DNA of 32,954 nucleotides, taken from NCBI GenBank assembly GCA_025458035.1, contig JALOTH010000012.1, positions 1-32,954 of the forward strand. The letters are read 5' to 3'. The notes beneath the pieces were generated by a model, which saw only the letters and a program-made list of their open reading frames with translations, did not search any database and was not told the origin of the DNA. A program made the translations under genes and the position numbers. Positions 1 through 8,973 of the stretch are shown here, piece by piece. Position 1 is the stretch's first letter, and each line of letters opens with the position of its first letter. The DNA is from Rhodospirillales bacterium. GTDB lineage: Bacteria; Pseudomonadota; Alphaproteobacteria; Rhodospirillales; Defluviicoccaceae.

Positions 1-882
1 ACTCAGCCGCTTCAGGATGTCGTCAAGCTGTTCGAGCGAACGATAGTGAAGGACGACACTGCCAGCGCCGGCACGATGACGGATTTCGACGGTTAACCCG
101 AGGCGACCGCTCAAGTCCCGTTCCAGCGCGGCGATATCGGCGGTCTTCGCGGCGAGGGCGCCGGGAGCGGACCGGCGCCGCTGCGAACGGGCGGCGGGAC
201 CATCGCCACGGGACTGAGCGACAAGCCGTTCCGTCTGCCGGACATTGAGGGCACGCCGGGCGACGGTGCGGGCGAGGACTTCCGGATCCGCCGCGGCAAG
301 CAGCGCGCGGGCATGCCCCGCCGTCAGCAGGTTGGCGTCGAGCATCGCCTTGACGCCGTCCGGCAGCGCCAGCAGGCGCAGGGTGTTGGCAACGTGGCTG
401 CGGCTCTTGCCGATGCTCTCCGCCAGCGCCTCCTGGGTATGGCCGAATTCGTTGATCAGGCGGCGATAGCCCTCCGCTTCGTCGAGCGGTGACAGATCCT
501 CGCGCTGCAGGTTCTCGATCAGCGCGATTTCCATGGCCTCGCGATCGGACAAGGCCTTGACCACCACCGGCACTTCGTGCAGCTGCGCCAACTGTGCGGC
601 GCGCCAGCGGCGCTCGCCGGCGATGATTTCGAAACGCCCCGCCTCATCGGCCGCGGCACGCACAAGGATCGGCTGCAGGACCCCTTTCGCGGCGATCGAC
701 TGGGCAAGGTCGCGCAGGTCATTTTCGGTCATCCGGCGCCGCGGCTGGAAGCGGCCGGGCCGGAGACTTTCGATTGGCAGCGACCGGGCGCCGGGGGCCG
801 CTGCGCCGGCGTCGGCATCCTCGCCGAGCAGTGCCGAGAGGCCGCGGCCGAGGCTCCGGCTGCGCTTGGTCTCGCCGCTCAC
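1..882 (-). CDS. parB: Chromosome-partitioning protein ParB (3' end cut by window)
   Basis: ParB is the CTP-dependent DNA clamp that loads at parS and, with ParA, segregates the origin. The reading frame is open from a GTG at 882 to base 1 (294 codons, no stop), so only the last residues should be missing. Visible features are the N-terminal RGLSALLG motif, which in this family contacts ParA, the ParB/Srx nuclease-like domain with the GERRWRAA box, the ENLQREDLSPLDEA stretch, the helix-turn-helix region (TQEALAESIGKSRSHVANTLRLL), the GHARALL motif, and a C-terminal dimerisation segment ending in LDDILKRLS. The GTG start overlaps the parA stop as GTGA, which argues for this start and for translational coupling. 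Two parS sites lie upstream at 2313 and 4213. Confidence 0.97.
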   Translation of the reverse strand, partial: MSGETKRSRSLGRGLSALLGEDADAGAAAPGARSLPIESLRPGRFQPRRRMTENDLRDLAQSIAAKGVLQPILVRAAADEAGRFEIIAGERRWRAAQLAQLHEVPVVVKALSDREAMEIALIENLQREDLSPLDEAEGYRRLINEFGHTQEALAESIGKSRSHVANTLRLLALPDGVKAMLDANLLTAGHARALLAAADPEVLARTVARRALNVRQTERLVAQSRGDGPAARSQRRRSAPGALAAKTADIAALERDLSGRLGLTVEIRHRAGAGSVVLHYRSLEQLDDILKRLS

Positions 883-1703
883 GGCTGCACCGCAATGCCG
901 TCGCGGCGCAGGACCTCGCCGGCAAGGTGAATGTAGGCCTGCGAGCCCGCACAGTGCGTGTCGTAGACGAGCACCGGCCGGCCGTGCGAGGGGGCTTCGG
1001 AAACGCGCACGTTGCGCGGGATGACGGTGCGGAAGACGCGCTCACCGAAGTGGGCGCGCACATCATTGGCAACCAGCTCGGACAGCTTGTTGCGTTTATC
1101 GAACATCGTTAACACAATACCTTGTATCTGAAGCCGGGAATTGAAGCTGCGGCGGACACGCTCAATGGTCTTCACGAGGTGGCTGACGCCTTCGAGCGCG
1201 AAGAACTCGCACTGCAGCGGCACGAGGACGGCGTCGGCGGCGGCGAGGGCGTTGACGGTGAGCAGCCCCAGCGCCGGCGGACAGTCGATGAAAACGTAAT
1301 CCCAGGCGCCGGCGGCGCCGGCGAGTGCCGCCGTCAGGAACGTTTCCCGTTCCGGCATCGCCACCAGCTCCACCTCGGCTCCCGACAGCTCGACGCCGGA
1401 CGGCACGACCTCAAGGCGGGGAACCAGCGTCGGTCTCGCCGCCGCACGGACCGCCACCTCGCCGATGAGCACCTCATAGCTGCCGGGACGGCGCTGGCCG
1501 TGGGCGACGCCAAGGCCGGTTGAGGCATTGCCCTGCGGGTCGAGATCGAAGACGACGACGCGGCAGCCGGCAGCGGCGAGGGCGGTGCCGAGGTTGATCG
1601 CCGTTGTCGTCTTGCCGACGCCGCCTTTCTGATTGGCGATGGCAATGATTCGCGGGCCAGTACGGGACGGCGCCGGATCTGTCATCGCCGCAGCGGTCAA
1701 CAT
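879..1703 (-). CDS. parA: Chromosome-partitioning ATPase ParA (Soj)
   Basis: ParA is a nucleoid-bound ATPase of the MinD/ParA family that moves ParB-parS complexes. The 274-aa product has the deviant Walker A box KGGVGKTTTAINLG near residues 25-40, the DLDPQGNAS box and the YVFIDCPPALGLLT Walker B region, all typical. Its length matches chromosomal ParA, without the N-terminal HTH of plasmid ParA. The frame starts at 1703, overlapping the rsmG stop by 7 nt; a second in-frame ATG at 1685 (MTDPAPS) is also possible. It overlaps parB by 4 nt and sits in the conserved rsmG-parA-parB order. Confidence 0.97.
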   Translation of the reverse strand: MLTAAAMTDPAPSRTGPRIIAIANQKGGVGKTTTAINLGTALAAAGCRVVVFDLDPQGNASTGLGVAHGQRRPGSYEVLIGEVAVRAAARPTLVPRLEVVPSGVELSGAEVELVAMPERETFLTAALAGAAGAWDYVFIDCPPALGLLTVNALAAADAVLVPLQCEFFALEGVSHLVKTIERVRRSFNSRLQIQGIVLTMFDKRNKLSELVANDVRAHFGERVFRTVIPRNVRVSEAPSHGRPVLVYDTHCAGSQAYIHLAGEVLRRDGIAVQP

Positions 1704-2320
1704 CGCGGTTCAATATCCGTCAGTTGCAGGATGACACCGGCCGCATCGCTGCGGCTGGGATGCATCGTCAGTCGCATTGTCCATGCTACGCCGGCAGCCG
1801 TCAATTCGGCGGTGGCGCCGGCGCCCTTGAGCAGCAGACACTGGCCGGCGGCTCGCAGGATGGGCGCCGCCAATGGCAGGAATTGCGGCAGCGGCTTCAA
1901 CGCGCGTGCCGTGATGACGTCGGCGCTGCGCGGCGCAAGGCTTTCGATGCGAGCGGGCCGAATGCTCACCGCGGTCCCGGTGATGCGCGCCGCCTCGCGG
2001 AGAAAGGCGCACTTGCGCTGATCGCTGTCGACGAGGGTCACCCGGCCGGCGCCAACAATCGCCAGGACGAGGCCAGGAAAGCCGGCACCGCTGCCGAGGT
2101 CGACGATTTCCGGTGCACCGGCCGGAATGAGCGGGCGCAGTTGCGCCGAATCGAGAATATGCCGGCGCCAGGGATCGTCGAGGGTGGAGCGGCCGACGAG
2201 GTTGATCTGGTTCTGCCAGCGGCCGAGAAGTGCCAGGTAGCGGGCGAGCCGGTCCATGACATCGTCGTCGAGGCCGAGGATCGCCTGCACGCCAGCGGCA
2301 TCGAGGGGAGGCTGTTTCAC
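1697..2320 (-). CDS. rsmG: 16S rRNA (guanine-N7) methyltransferase RsmG (GidB)
   Basis: RsmG methylates G527 of 16S rRNA using SAM. The 207-aa product carries the SAM-binding motif IVDLGSGAGFPGLVLAI, the RHILDS motif and a VTLVDSDQRKCAFLREA segment typical of GidB. The start is a GTG at 2318-2320. It lies inside a parS site (2313-2328), and I see no clear Shine-Dalgarno sequence in the 18 nt between it and the mnmG stop, so translation may depend on coupling with mnmG. The N-terminal length fits the family, and the next in-frame ATG is about 21 codons downstream. The gene overlaps parA by 7 nt. Confidence 0.95.
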   Translation of the reverse strand: MKQPPLDAAGVQAILGLDDDVMDRLARYLALLGRWQNQINLVGRSTLDDPWRRHILDSAQLRPLIPAGAPEIVDLGSGAGFPGLVLAIVGAGRVTLVDSDQRKCAFLREAARITGTAVSIRPARIESLAPRSADVITARALKPLPQFLPLAAPILRAAGQCLLLKGAGATAELTAAGVAWTMRLTMHPSRSDAAGVILQLTDIEPRC

Positions 2321-2328
2321 GTGAAACG
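2313..2328. promoter_or_regulatory. parS centromere site 1 (ParB-binding)
   Basis: The 16-mer TGTTTCACGTGAAACG matches the consensus parS palindrome TGTTTCACGTGAAACA at 15 of 16 positions. It lies between mnmG and rsmG, about 1.4 kb from parB. The central CAC on the plus strand is the complement of the rsmG GTG start codon. ParB binding is inferred from the consensus. Confidence 0.93.
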
Positions 2329-2338
2329 GCGGGCTCGC

Positions 2339-4198
2339 TCAGCTCGCCGCTGCCTGCTTGCGCACATGGCCCAACACGGCGGCGAGGGCTGCCGGCGTCA
2401 TCCCCGGGATGCGGCTGGCGGCAGCGAGGTCGGCGGGACGGCTGCGTTCCAGCTTTTGCCGCAGTTCCGTCGATAAGCCGGCGATTTCCGTGTAGTCGAG
2501 CGCCTCGGGCAGCCGCGCCGCCGCCTCGCGGCGGAGCGTCCGGATATCCGCTTCCTGCCGCTCCACATAGCCCCGGTAGCGGACATCGGCCTCCAGTTGC
2601 GCGGCGATGGCGGCCGGCACCGCCGCCAGTTCCGGCCAAATCGCGGCGAGCCGGTCAACCGAACATCCGGCGATCGCCAGCAGGTCGAGGGCCGAGCGCC
2701 ACTGGCCGTCGTCATTGACGGTCAACCCGTGCTGCCGCAACGCCGCCGGCGTCAGCCGGCACGCGGCGAGGCGCTGACGCGCCGCCGCCAGCGCCGCGCT
2801 CTTTGCCGCGAACGCCCCGGCCCGCCGGGATCCCACCAGCCCGATGGCCTCGCCCCTCGGCGTCAGCCGCTGATCGGCATTATCGGCACGCAGGCGCAAC
2901 CGGTATTCCGCACGGGAGGTGAACATGCGATAGGGCTCATCGGCGCCGAGCGTGACCAGATCATCGATCATGACGCCGATGTAACTCTCGGCGCGATCCA
3001 TGATGAAGGCACCGCCACCGCCCGCGGTCAGCGCCGCGTTCGCCCCCGCCACCAGCCCCTGGCCAGCGGCTTCCTCGTAACCGGTGGTGCCGTTGATCTG
3101 CCCGGCCAGGAACAGCCGCGGCACCCGCCGGGTTTCCAGCGTCGGCCGCAATTCGCGCGGATCGATGCCGTCATACTCGATGGCGTAGCCGGGCCGCAGC
3201 ATTGTGACCTGCTCCAGTCCCGGGATCGTCCTCAGCAACTCCCGCTGCACATCCGCCGGCAGCGACGTGGAGATGCCGTTGGGGTAGACGGTGTCGTCGT
3301 CCAGCCCCTCCGGCTCCAGGAAGATCTGGTGGCGCTCGCGGTCGGCAAAGCGCATCACCTTGTCCTCGATGGACGGGCAGTAGCGTGGGCCCAGTGAGCG
3401 GATCTGCCCCGTATACAGCGGCGCGCGATGGATGTTGTCCCGGATCAGCGCGTGCGAGCGCGCCGTCGTGCCCGTCAGGTGGCAGACGATCTGCGGCGTC
3501 GTGATCCGCTCGTTCAGAAAGGAGAACGGCGTCGGCGGGTCATCCCCCGGCTGCGTCTCCAGCTCGGCCCAGCGGATGGTGCGGCCATCGAGCCGCGGCG
3601 GCGTCCCGGTCTTCCAGCGGCCGAGACGGAACCCCAGCCGGCGTAGCGCGTAGCTGAGGCCGACGGCTCGCCGGTCTCCCAGCCGCCCCGCCGGCAGCCG
3701 CTGCTCACCGACGTGAATGACCCCGCGCAGGAACGTCCCCGTCGTCACCACCACGGCACCGGCGGCCCACGCCCTGCCGTCATCGGCGATCACACCGGCG
3801 ACATGGCCGGCGCCATCGAGGATCAGGTCCTCGACTGTCATCGCGACGAGGGTCAGGTTGGGCTGCTTCAGCAAGCGCGCCCGCATCGCTCGGCGATAGC
3901 GTTGACGGTCAGCCTGCGCCCGCGGCCCCTGTACCGCCGGCCCGCGCGAGCGGTTGAGCACCCGGAACTGGATCCCGGCGTCGTCGATCACCCGCCCCAT
4001 CAGCCCGTCGAGGGCATCGATCTCGCGCACAAGCTGCCCCTTGGCAAGGCCGCCGATGGCCGGATTGCACGACATCTCACCGATCGTATCGAGACGCTGT
4101 GTCGCCAGCAGCGTCCGCGCACCGAGGCGCGCTGCCGCCGCCGCCGCTTCGCAGCCGGCATGGCCACCGCCAACGACGATGACGTCGTATCGCTCCAT
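2339..4198 (-). CDS. mnmG: tRNA uridine-5-carboxymethylaminomethyl modification enzyme MnmG (GidA)
   Basis: MnmG is the FAD-dependent partner of MnmE; together they build (c)mnm5U34 on tRNA wobble uridines. The 619-aa product starts with the dinucleotide-binding motif [14 protein letters not shown], then has the [14 protein letters not shown] block, [14 protein letters not shown], the [13 protein letters not shown] segment, and the [19 protein letters not shown] motif near the end of the FAD domain, with the GidA-associated C-terminal domain following. Length is normal. The ATG at 4198 is preceded by a G-rich SD-like stretch, and a parS-like site sits 15 nt upstream. It is the second gene of the mnmE-mnmG-rsmG-parA-parB run. 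Confidence 0.97.
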   Translation of the reverse strand: MERYDVIVVGGGHAGCEAAAAAARLGARTLLATQRLDTIGEMSCNPAIGGLAKGQLVREIDALDGLMGRVIDDAGIQFRVLNRSRGPAVQGPRAQADRQRYRRAMRARLLKQPNLTLVAMTVEDLILDGAGHVAGVIADDGRAWAAGAVVVTTGTFLRGVIHVGEQRLPAGRLGDRRAVGLSYALRRLGFRLGRWKTGTPPRLDGRTIRWAELETQPGDDPPTPFSFLNERITTPQIVCHLTGTTARSHALIRDNIHRAPLYTGQIRSLGPRYCPSIEDKVMRFADRERHQIFLEPEGLDDDTVYPNGISTSLPADVQRELLRTIPGLEQVTMLRPGYAIEYDGIDPRELRPTLETRRVPRLFLAGQINGTTGYEEAAGQGLVAGANAALTAGGGGAFIMDRAESYIGVMIDDLVTLGADEPYRMFTSRAEYRLRLRADNADQRLTPRGEAIGLVGSRRAGAFAAKSAALAAARQRLAACRLTPAALRQHGLTVNDDGQWRSALDLLAIAGCSVDRLAAIWPELAAVPAAIAAQLEADVRYRGYVERQEADIRTLRREAAARLPEALDYTEIAGLSTELRQKLERSRPADLAAASRIPGMTPAALAAVLGHVRKQAAAS

Positions 4199-4212
4199 CT
4201 CGCCCCGCTTAG

Positions 4213-4228
4213 TGTTTCCCGTGAAACA
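4213..4228. promoter_or_regulatory. parS centromere site 2 (ParB-binding)
   Basis: The 16-mer TGTTTCCCGTGAAACA differs from consensus parS only at position 7 (A to C). It fills the short gap between the mnmE stop (4232) and the mnmG start (4198), so ParB bound here would sit over the mnmG ribosome-binding region on the DNA. Together with the site at 2313 it gives two parS within 1.9 kb. Confidence 0.88.
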
Positions 4229-4231
4229 TCG

Positions 4232-5563
4232 CTACTTGCCGATACAAAAGTCCCGGAACACCACGTCCAGAAGCTCGTCGATGTCGATACGCCCGGTGAT
4301 CCGGCCGAGGGCAACCGCCGCCGCCCGCAATTCTTCCGCCCGCTCCTCGACCGCGCTCACGGTCAGCGCCCGCCGTAGCGCCTGCTGGCATTGCTCCAGC
4401 CCATGGCGATGGCGCTCGCGCGTCAACGCGGGCGCCTCGCCAACACCAAAGCGCTGGGCCAGGCGTTCCGTCATCACCGCCACCAGCCGATCCAGTCCAG
4501 CGCCGGTGACCGCCGAGACCGCGAGCGCCGGCCGGCCGCTCACCTGCGGTGCCGGCGGCAGCGCATGACAGTCCGACTTGCTGATGACGACGATCGCCTC
4601 GCTCCCCGCAAGTTCGGCGACCTCGTCCTCGACATGCGGGAATCGCGCGCCGTCGATCACCACCAGCCTCAGCTCCGCCGCCGCCGCCCGCCGCCGCGCC
4701 CGGCGCACGCCCTCCTCCTCCACCGGGTCGCCGCCCGCCCGCAGCCCGGCGGTATCCGCCAAGATCACCGGGTAGCCGCCGATGTCGAGAGCCACCTCGA
4801 CGACATCGCGGGTCGTGCCGGGATGGGCCGAGACGATCGCCGCCTCACGGCCGGCCAGGGCGTTCAGAAGACTTGATTTGCCGGCATTGGGAGCGCCGAC
4901 GATGGCCACATCGACGCCGTCGCGCAGCCGTTGGCCGCGTCGCCCGTCCTTGAGATGGCGTTCGATCTCCGCCGCCAGCGCCGTCACTCCAGCGACCACC
5001 CCGCGATCCACTCCCTCCGGCAGCTCCTCGTCCGCAAAGTCGATAACCGCTTCAAGGTGAGCGGACAAGGCGATCAGCCGCGCCCGCCACGTCTCGTAGC
5101 GGGCGCCGAGTGCCCCCTGCATCTGCATCAGCGCCTGCCGCCGTTGCGCCGCCGTCTCCGCCGCCACCAGATCGCCGACGGCTTCCGCCTGCGTCAAATC
5201 CAGCCGGCCGTTGACGAAGGCGCGGCGGGTGAACTCGCCGGCGGCGGCGGGGCGCAAGCCCGGGACCGCCGCCAACGCCGCCAGCACCGCCTCCGTGCAC
5301 GCACGCCCCCCGTGAACGTGGAACTCCGCCACGTCTTCCCCGGTTGCCGATGCCGGCGACGCAAACCAGAGGACCAGGCCGCGATCCAGAACCTCGCCGT
5401 CGGCGCTGCGCAACGTGCGCAACCCCGCGCGGCGCGGCGCGTCCGGCGGCGCACCGGTCAGGCCGCGGATCGCCGCCGCCGCCGCCGGCCCGCTGACGCG
5501 AATGACCGCGACGGCACCGCGAGCCCGCCCCGAACTCAGCGCGAAGATCGTCTCATCGGTCAT
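4232..5563 (-). CDS. mnmE: tRNA modification GTPase MnmE (TrmE)
   Basis: MnmE is the GTPase that works with MnmG in modification of U34 in tRNA. The 443-aa product begins TIFALSSGRARGAVAVIRVSGP, has the tetrahydrofolate-binding N-domain, and a GTPase domain inserted in the helical domain: G1 GAPNAGKSS, G2 PGTTRD, G3 DTAGLR. The C-terminus FCIGK contains the invariant catalytic cysteine. The G4 motif reads SKSD (residues 328-331) where NKxD is usual, an A-to-G change of one codon. I chose the ATG at 5563 because the frame upstream is basic and non-conserved. It overlaps the ferredoxin gene by 11 nt, suggesting coupling. Confidence 0.96.
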   Translation of the reverse strand: MTDETIFALSSGRARGAVAVIRVSGPAAAAAIRGLTGAPPDAPRRAGLRTLRSADGEVLDRGLVLWFASPASATGEDVAEFHVHGGRACTEAVLAALAAVPGLRPAAAGEFTRRAFVNGRLDLTQAEAVGDLVAAETAAQRRQALMQMQGALGARYETWRARLIALSAHLEAVIDFADEELPEGVDRGVVAGVTALAAEIERHLKDGRRGQRLRDGVDVAIVGAPNAGKSSLLNALAGREAAIVSAHPGTTRDVVEVALDIGGYPVILADTAGLRAGGDPVEEEGVRRARRRAAAAELRLVVIDGARFPHVEDEVAELAGSEAIVVISKSDCHALPPAPQVSGRPALAVSAVTGAGLDRLVAVMTERLAQRFGVGEAPALTRERHRHGLEQCQQALRRALTVSAVEERAEELRAAAVALGRITGRIDIDELLDVVFRDFCIGK

Positions 5564-5960
5564 CGGCCGCCGCGGCCGCGGTCGATGCCGGCTGCCGCGC
5601 GGCGATGTCATCCGCCGTCTGATCCTGCGGCATCATCATCAGCCGTTCGATCCGCTCGCCACGGCACAGATGGCGCAGCAGAATCTCATCGACGTCGTCC
5701 CGGGTGCGGCACTGATACCAGATGCCTTCCGGATAGATGACCACCGACGGCCCAAGTTCACAGCGATCAAGACACCCCGCGGCGTTGATCCGGACGTCGC
5801 TGAGACCGAGTTCCTTGGCGCGGGCCTTCATGTAATCGCGAAGCTTCACCGAACCCCGCCGCGCGCACGACCCGCGCCCGTGGCCGGCCGGCCGTTCGTT
5901 GGTGCAACAGAAAACGTGGCAGCGATAAAACGGTCTGGGATCGCCCGGCAGCGCGCTCAC
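5553..5960 (-). CDS. Thioredoxin-like [2Fe-2S] ferredoxin family protein
   Basis: This 135-aa protein resembles the thioredoxin-fold (2Fe-2S) ferredoxins (Shethna/NuoE-like fold). Candidate cluster ligands are C18 or C19 in [14 protein letters not shown]32, C63 and C67 in [21 protein letters not shown], which fits the C-x(n)-C ... C-x3-C pattern. The real start is the GTG at 5960, overlapping the upstream DUF6489 stop as GTGA; the frame is longer upstream but not protein-like there. The C-terminal tail is Ala/Asp-rich and overlaps mnmE. Electron donor or acceptor is unknown. Coupling to mnmE may be incidental or may indicate a link to redox steps of tRNA modification (inference). Confidence 0.88.
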   Translation of the reverse strand: MSALPGDPRPFYRCHVFCCTNERPAGHGRGSCARRGSVKLRDYMKARAKELGLSDVRINAAGCLDRCELGPSVVIYPEGIWYQCRTRDDVDEILLRHLCRGERIERLMMMPQDQTADDIAARQPASTAAAAADDR

Positions 5961-6232
5961 GTGCCCTTGGTCCCGCCGTCCACGGTCTTGCCGGCGGCGC
6001 CCGCCGCGCTGGACAGCTTCGACCACAGGAACTTCTGCCATTGCTCGAGGCCCTGGATGCCCGCCGGCAGCCACATGCTGAACAGCGCCTCCGGTTCCAT
6101 GGCGGCAAGCGTCTTTTTCATCCGCGCCTCGATCTGCGCCATCAGCGCTTCCTGCATCGGTTTGACGTCCGGCAGACCGAACAGCGTCCGAGCCTCTTCG
6201 GGCGTGCAGTCGATGTCGATATGGATCTTCAT
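5957..6232 (-). CDS. DUF6489 family protein
   Basis: A 91-aa protein starting [22 protein letters not shown] and containing [24 protein letters not shown] recognise this as the small alphaproteobacterial DUF6489 family; its function is not known to me. There is no signal peptide or membrane segment, and the predicted protein is small and helical. It appears to be the first gene of the minus-strand run into the ferredoxin, mnmE, mnmG, rsmG and parAB, with a GTGA overlap to the ferredoxin gene. Its 5' end faces the DUF255 gene across a 135-nt divergent intergenic region that holds the operon promoter. Confidence 0.82.
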   Translation of the reverse strand: MKIHIDIDCTPEEARTLFGLPDVKPMQEALMAQIEARMKKTLAAMEPEALFSMWLPAGIQGLEQWQKFLWSKLSSAAGAAGKTVDGGTKGT

Positions 6233-6312
6233 GTGTTGCCACTCCAGGACTGGGTGCCGGCCGGCCGCAGCCTTGCCGCCCCTCGCACCATGCCCAAGTT
6301 ATGCAATAGGAC

Positions 6313-6324
6313 TTGCGCGCGCAA
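6313..6324. repeat. 12-bp perfect palindrome in a divergent promoter region
   Basis: TTGCGCGCGCAA is a perfect palindrome between the divergent DUF6489 and DUF255 genes. It could be an operator for either side. Short alternating GC runs also occur by chance in DNA this GC-rich, so function is uncertain. I see no convincing -35/-10 pair around it on either strand. Confidence 0.35.
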
Positions 6325-6367
6325 CGGTGTGACCGGGTCGCGTTCACCATCATCGGGGATCTTCGTC

Positions 6368-8431
6368 ATGACCGGCTCATCAACCACCCTCGCGCCCGCT
6401 TCCGGCAATCGCCTTGCCGCGGAAACCAGCCCCTACCTCCGTCAGCACGCCAACAATCCCGTTCATTGGCGGGCTTGGGACGCGGAAGCCCTGGCCGAAG
6501 CGAAGCGGCTGGACCGGCCGATCCTGTTGTCGATCGGCTATGCCGCCTGCCACTGGTGCCATGTCATGGCCCATGAAAGCTTCGAGGATGACGCCATCGC
6601 CGAGTTGATGAATGGCCTGTTCATCAACATCAAGGTGGACCGGGAGGAGCGTCCCGACCTCGACGCCCTATACCAGTCGGCGCTGGCGATGATGGGTGAA
6701 CACGGTGGCTGGCCATTGACGATGTTTCTGACCCCCGATGGCGAACCGTTCTGGGGCGGCACCTACTTTCCCCCGGAGCCGCGCTACGGCCGTCCCGGCT
6801 TCGGTCAGGTTCTGCGCCACGTTGCCACCCTTTACCGCAACGATGCCGCCGCCATCGCCAAGAACGTCGCCGCACTGCGCGAGGGGTTCGTGAAGCTGGC
6901 AACCCCCAATGCGGGCTCCGGCCTGTCCGTCGCCCTGCTCGACGAGGCGGCGAGTTCCGCCTTCCGCCTCATTGATCCGATCCGGGGTGGCACCGCCGGC
7001 GCGCCGAAGTTCCCGCAGCCGATCCTGCTGCGGCTGCTATGGCGAGCGTACCTTCGGACCCGACGCAATCTGTTTTCCGACGCCGTGACGCTGACCCTCG
7101 ACGCCCTCTGCCAGGGCGGCATCTATGACCACCTGGGCGGCGGCTTTGCCCGCTACTCCACCGACGTCGACTGGCTTGTGCCGCATTTCGAGAAGATGCT
7201 GTACGACAACGCGCTGCTGGTCTCGCTGCTGACGGAAGTGTGGCAGGAGACCGCCCGCCCGCTCTACGCCGTGCGCATCGCCGAAACGGTGCAATGGGTG
7301 CTGACCGAGATGGCGGTCACCGCTGACGACGGCGCGACGGCTTTCGCCTCCGCCCTCGATGCGGACTCCGAAGGCGAGGAGGGCCGTTACTACGTTTGGG
7401 ATGCCGCCGAGATCGAGGCGATCCTGGGCGCCGACGCCCCCCTGTTCGCCCGCACCTACCACGTGACGCCGGCGGGCAACTGGGAAGGCCGAACGATTCT
7501 GCATCGCGATCGGTCCGCGGGCCTGTTGTCAGAGGCCGAGGAACGGCGGCTCGCCGATGCGCGCACGCGCCTGCTCGCCGCCCGCTGGCAACGGGTGCCG
7601 CCGGCCCGCGACCACAAGGTGCTCGCCGACTGGAACGGCATGATGATCCGCGCTCTTGCGGACGCCGCGCCCGTGTTCGACCGCGCCGATTGGCTGGCCG
7701 CCGCCCGCTCGGCCTTTGCGTTCATCTGTCGCCACCTCACCGCCGCCGATGGCCGCTTGTTGCACACATGGTGCGACGGTAAGGCCCGCCACCCGGCGAC
7801 GATCGAAGACTACGCGCAGATGGCGGCGGCGGCGCTGGCGCTTCATCAGACGACGGCGGAACCGGTCTTCCTCGACCGCGCCGTCGCGTGGGTCGATATC
7901 GCCGACCGCCACTATTGGGATCACGTCCTCGGCGGCTATTTCCTGTCCGCCGACGACACGACGGACATCATCAGCCGCTCCAAGCCGATCGCCGATAATG
8001 CGACGCCATCGGGCAACGGTGCGATGCTGGAAGTGCTCGCGCGGCTGTTCCTTCTCACCGGCGAGGACCGCTATGGCGAACGGGCCGAGGATCTCGCCCG
8101 GCTGTTTTCGGGCGATCATCTGCAATATCTGCTTGGCATCCCTGGCCTGCTGACCCACTACGAGCTGCTGGCCAGCTCGCTGCAGGTGGTGATCATCGGC
8201 ACGGCGGACGATCCGGCAACGGCAGCATTGCATCGCACCGCCGTCACCGCCGCCGTCCCCAACCGCGTCGTCAGCGTCGTTGCCCCCGGCACGGCGCTCC
8301 CCGCCGGCCATCCGGCGGCCGGCCGTGACGCCATCCAAGGCCGGCCCACCGCCTACGTCTGCCGGGCGATGGTCTGCGGCCTGCCCATCACCTCGACAGA
8401 GGCGTTGCGCGCGGCCCTGCTGGCGACTTAG
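6368..8431 (+). CDS. DUF255/YyaL family thioredoxin-domain protein (spermatogenesis-associated protein 20-like)
   Basis: A 687-aa protein of the widespread YyaL/SSP411 family. It has an N-terminal thioredoxin-like domain with the CHWC pair at residues 61-64 ([17 protein letters not shown]), followed by [10 protein letters not shown] and [24 protein letters not shown]. An (alpha/alpha)6-barrel region follows, similar to N-acylglucosamine 2-epimerase or cellobiose epimerase folds, with [15 protein letters not shown] and [10 protein letters not shown]. The biochemical role is unsettled. The ATG at 6368 has a GGGGA stretch about 9 nt upstream; the longer open frame upstream runs antisense to DUF6489 and is not conserved-looking. 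It has no signal peptide, so it is probably cytosolic. An MGMT-family gene follows after 11 nt. Confidence 0.9.
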   Translation: MTGSSTTLAPASGNRLAAETSPYLRQHANNPVHWRAWDAEALAEAKRLDRPILLSIGYAACHWCHVMAHESFEDDAIAELMNGLFINIKVDREERPDLDALYQSALAMMGEHGGWPLTMFLTPDGEPFWGGTYFPPEPRYGRPGFGQVLRHVATLYRNDAAAIAKNVAALREGFVKLATPNAGSGLSVALLDEAASSAFRLIDPIRGGTAGAPKFPQPILLRLLWRAYLRTRRNLFSDAVTLTLDALCQGGIYDHLGGGFARYSTDVDWLVPHFEKMLYDNALLVSLLTEVWQETARPLYAVRIAETVQWVLTEMAVTADDGATAFASALDADSEGEEGRYYVWDAAEIEAILGADAPLFARTYHVTPAGNWEGRTILHRDRSAGLLSEAEERRLADARTRLLAARWQRVPPARDHKVLADWNGMMIRALADAAPVFDRADWLAAARSAFAFICRHLTAADGRLLHTWCDGKARHPATIEDYAQMAAAALALHQTTAEPVFLDRAVAWVDIADRHYWDHVLGGYFLSADDTTDIISRSKPIADNATPSGNGAMLEVLARLFLLTGEDRYGERAEDLARLFSGDHLQYLLGIPGLLTHYELLASSLQVVIIGTADDPATAALHRTAVTAAVPNRVVSVVAPGTALPAGHPAAGRDAIQGRPTAYVCRAMVCGLPITSTEALRAALLAT

Positions 8432-8442
8432 CCTTGCCGACC

Positions 8443-8913
8443 ATGGCTCACGTTTCGCTGCACAGCCCGTTCGGCTCACTCACCGTGTTCGAGGAAGACG
8501 GCGTCCTGGTCGCCCTGGAATGGGGCTGGTCGCCGGCCGCCGGCGTGTCGTCCGTTCTCGATCGGGCCATCCGGCAACTGGAAGCCTACTTCGACGGAGC
8601 CCTGACCGGCTTCGAGCTGCCGCTCGCCGCGGCGGCAACGCCGTTTCAGGCCCGCATGCGCGCCGCCATGGTTGCGATTCCCTATGGCGAGACCGTCAGC
8701 TATGGCGACCTCGCCCGCTGGCTCGGCAGTGCACCCCGGGCCGTCGGCCGGGCCTGCGCCCGCAATCCGCTTCCGGTGATCGTCCCCTGTCACCGGGTGC
8801 TTGCCGGCGGTGGCCGGATCGGCGGCTATTCCGGCGGCGTGGGCATCGAGACCAAGCGCGCGTTGCTGCGCCTCGAGGGCTGTCGCGGTGACCGCGAGAT
8901 CGTTGCATCCTGA
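8443..8913 (+). CDS. Methylated-DNA-[protein]-cysteine S-methyltransferase family protein (Ogt/MGMT)
   Basis: A 156-aa suicide DNA-repair protein that transfers alkyl groups from O6-alkylguanine to its active-site cysteine. It shows FQARMRAAMVAIPYGETVSYGDLA, the HTH-containing region with GRACARNPLPVIVPCHRV (C116 in the PCHR motif), GGYSGG, and a terminal helix with KRALLRLEG. The ATG at 8443 is preferred over an in-frame TTG at 8434 because MAHVSLHSPFGSL aligns with the usual beginning. It lies 11 nt after the DUF255 stop, so the two are probably co-transcribed. It is a single-domain Ogt type without the Ada transcriptional domain. Confidence 0.93.
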   Translation: MAHVSLHSPFGSLTVFEEDGVLVALEWGWSPAAGVSSVLDRAIRQLEAYFDGALTGFELPLAAAATPFQARMRAAMVAIPYGETVSYGDLARWLGSAPRAVGRACARNPLPVIVPCHRVLAGGGRIGGYSGGVGIETKRALLRLEGCRGDREIVAS

Positions 8914-8973
8914 CGGCTGTCACCGCAAACTCGGCGTCGCCGCGCCCGCCATTCGCTGTTGAAGGAGCCGCCG

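Noticed and set aside
1122-1523. Open frame antisense to parA
   Set aside because: High-GC shadow ORF opposite a clearly conserved gene; the product is low-complexity and unlike any family.
2447-2470. Copy of the CGGCAAAAG flagellar motif in mnmG
   Set aside because: Matches only about 12 of 15 bases, lacks the dyad, and is explained by the codons of a conserved protein segment.
2597-3397. 266-codon open frame antisense to mnmG
   Set aside because: Shadow of mnmG in high-GC DNA; Arg/Gln/Pro-rich translation without motifs or SD.
6041-6367. Long upstream extension of the DUF255 reading frame
   Set aside because: It is antisense to the DUF6489 gene, has no family similarity, and the ATG at 6368 has an SD-like sequence and the expected N-terminus.
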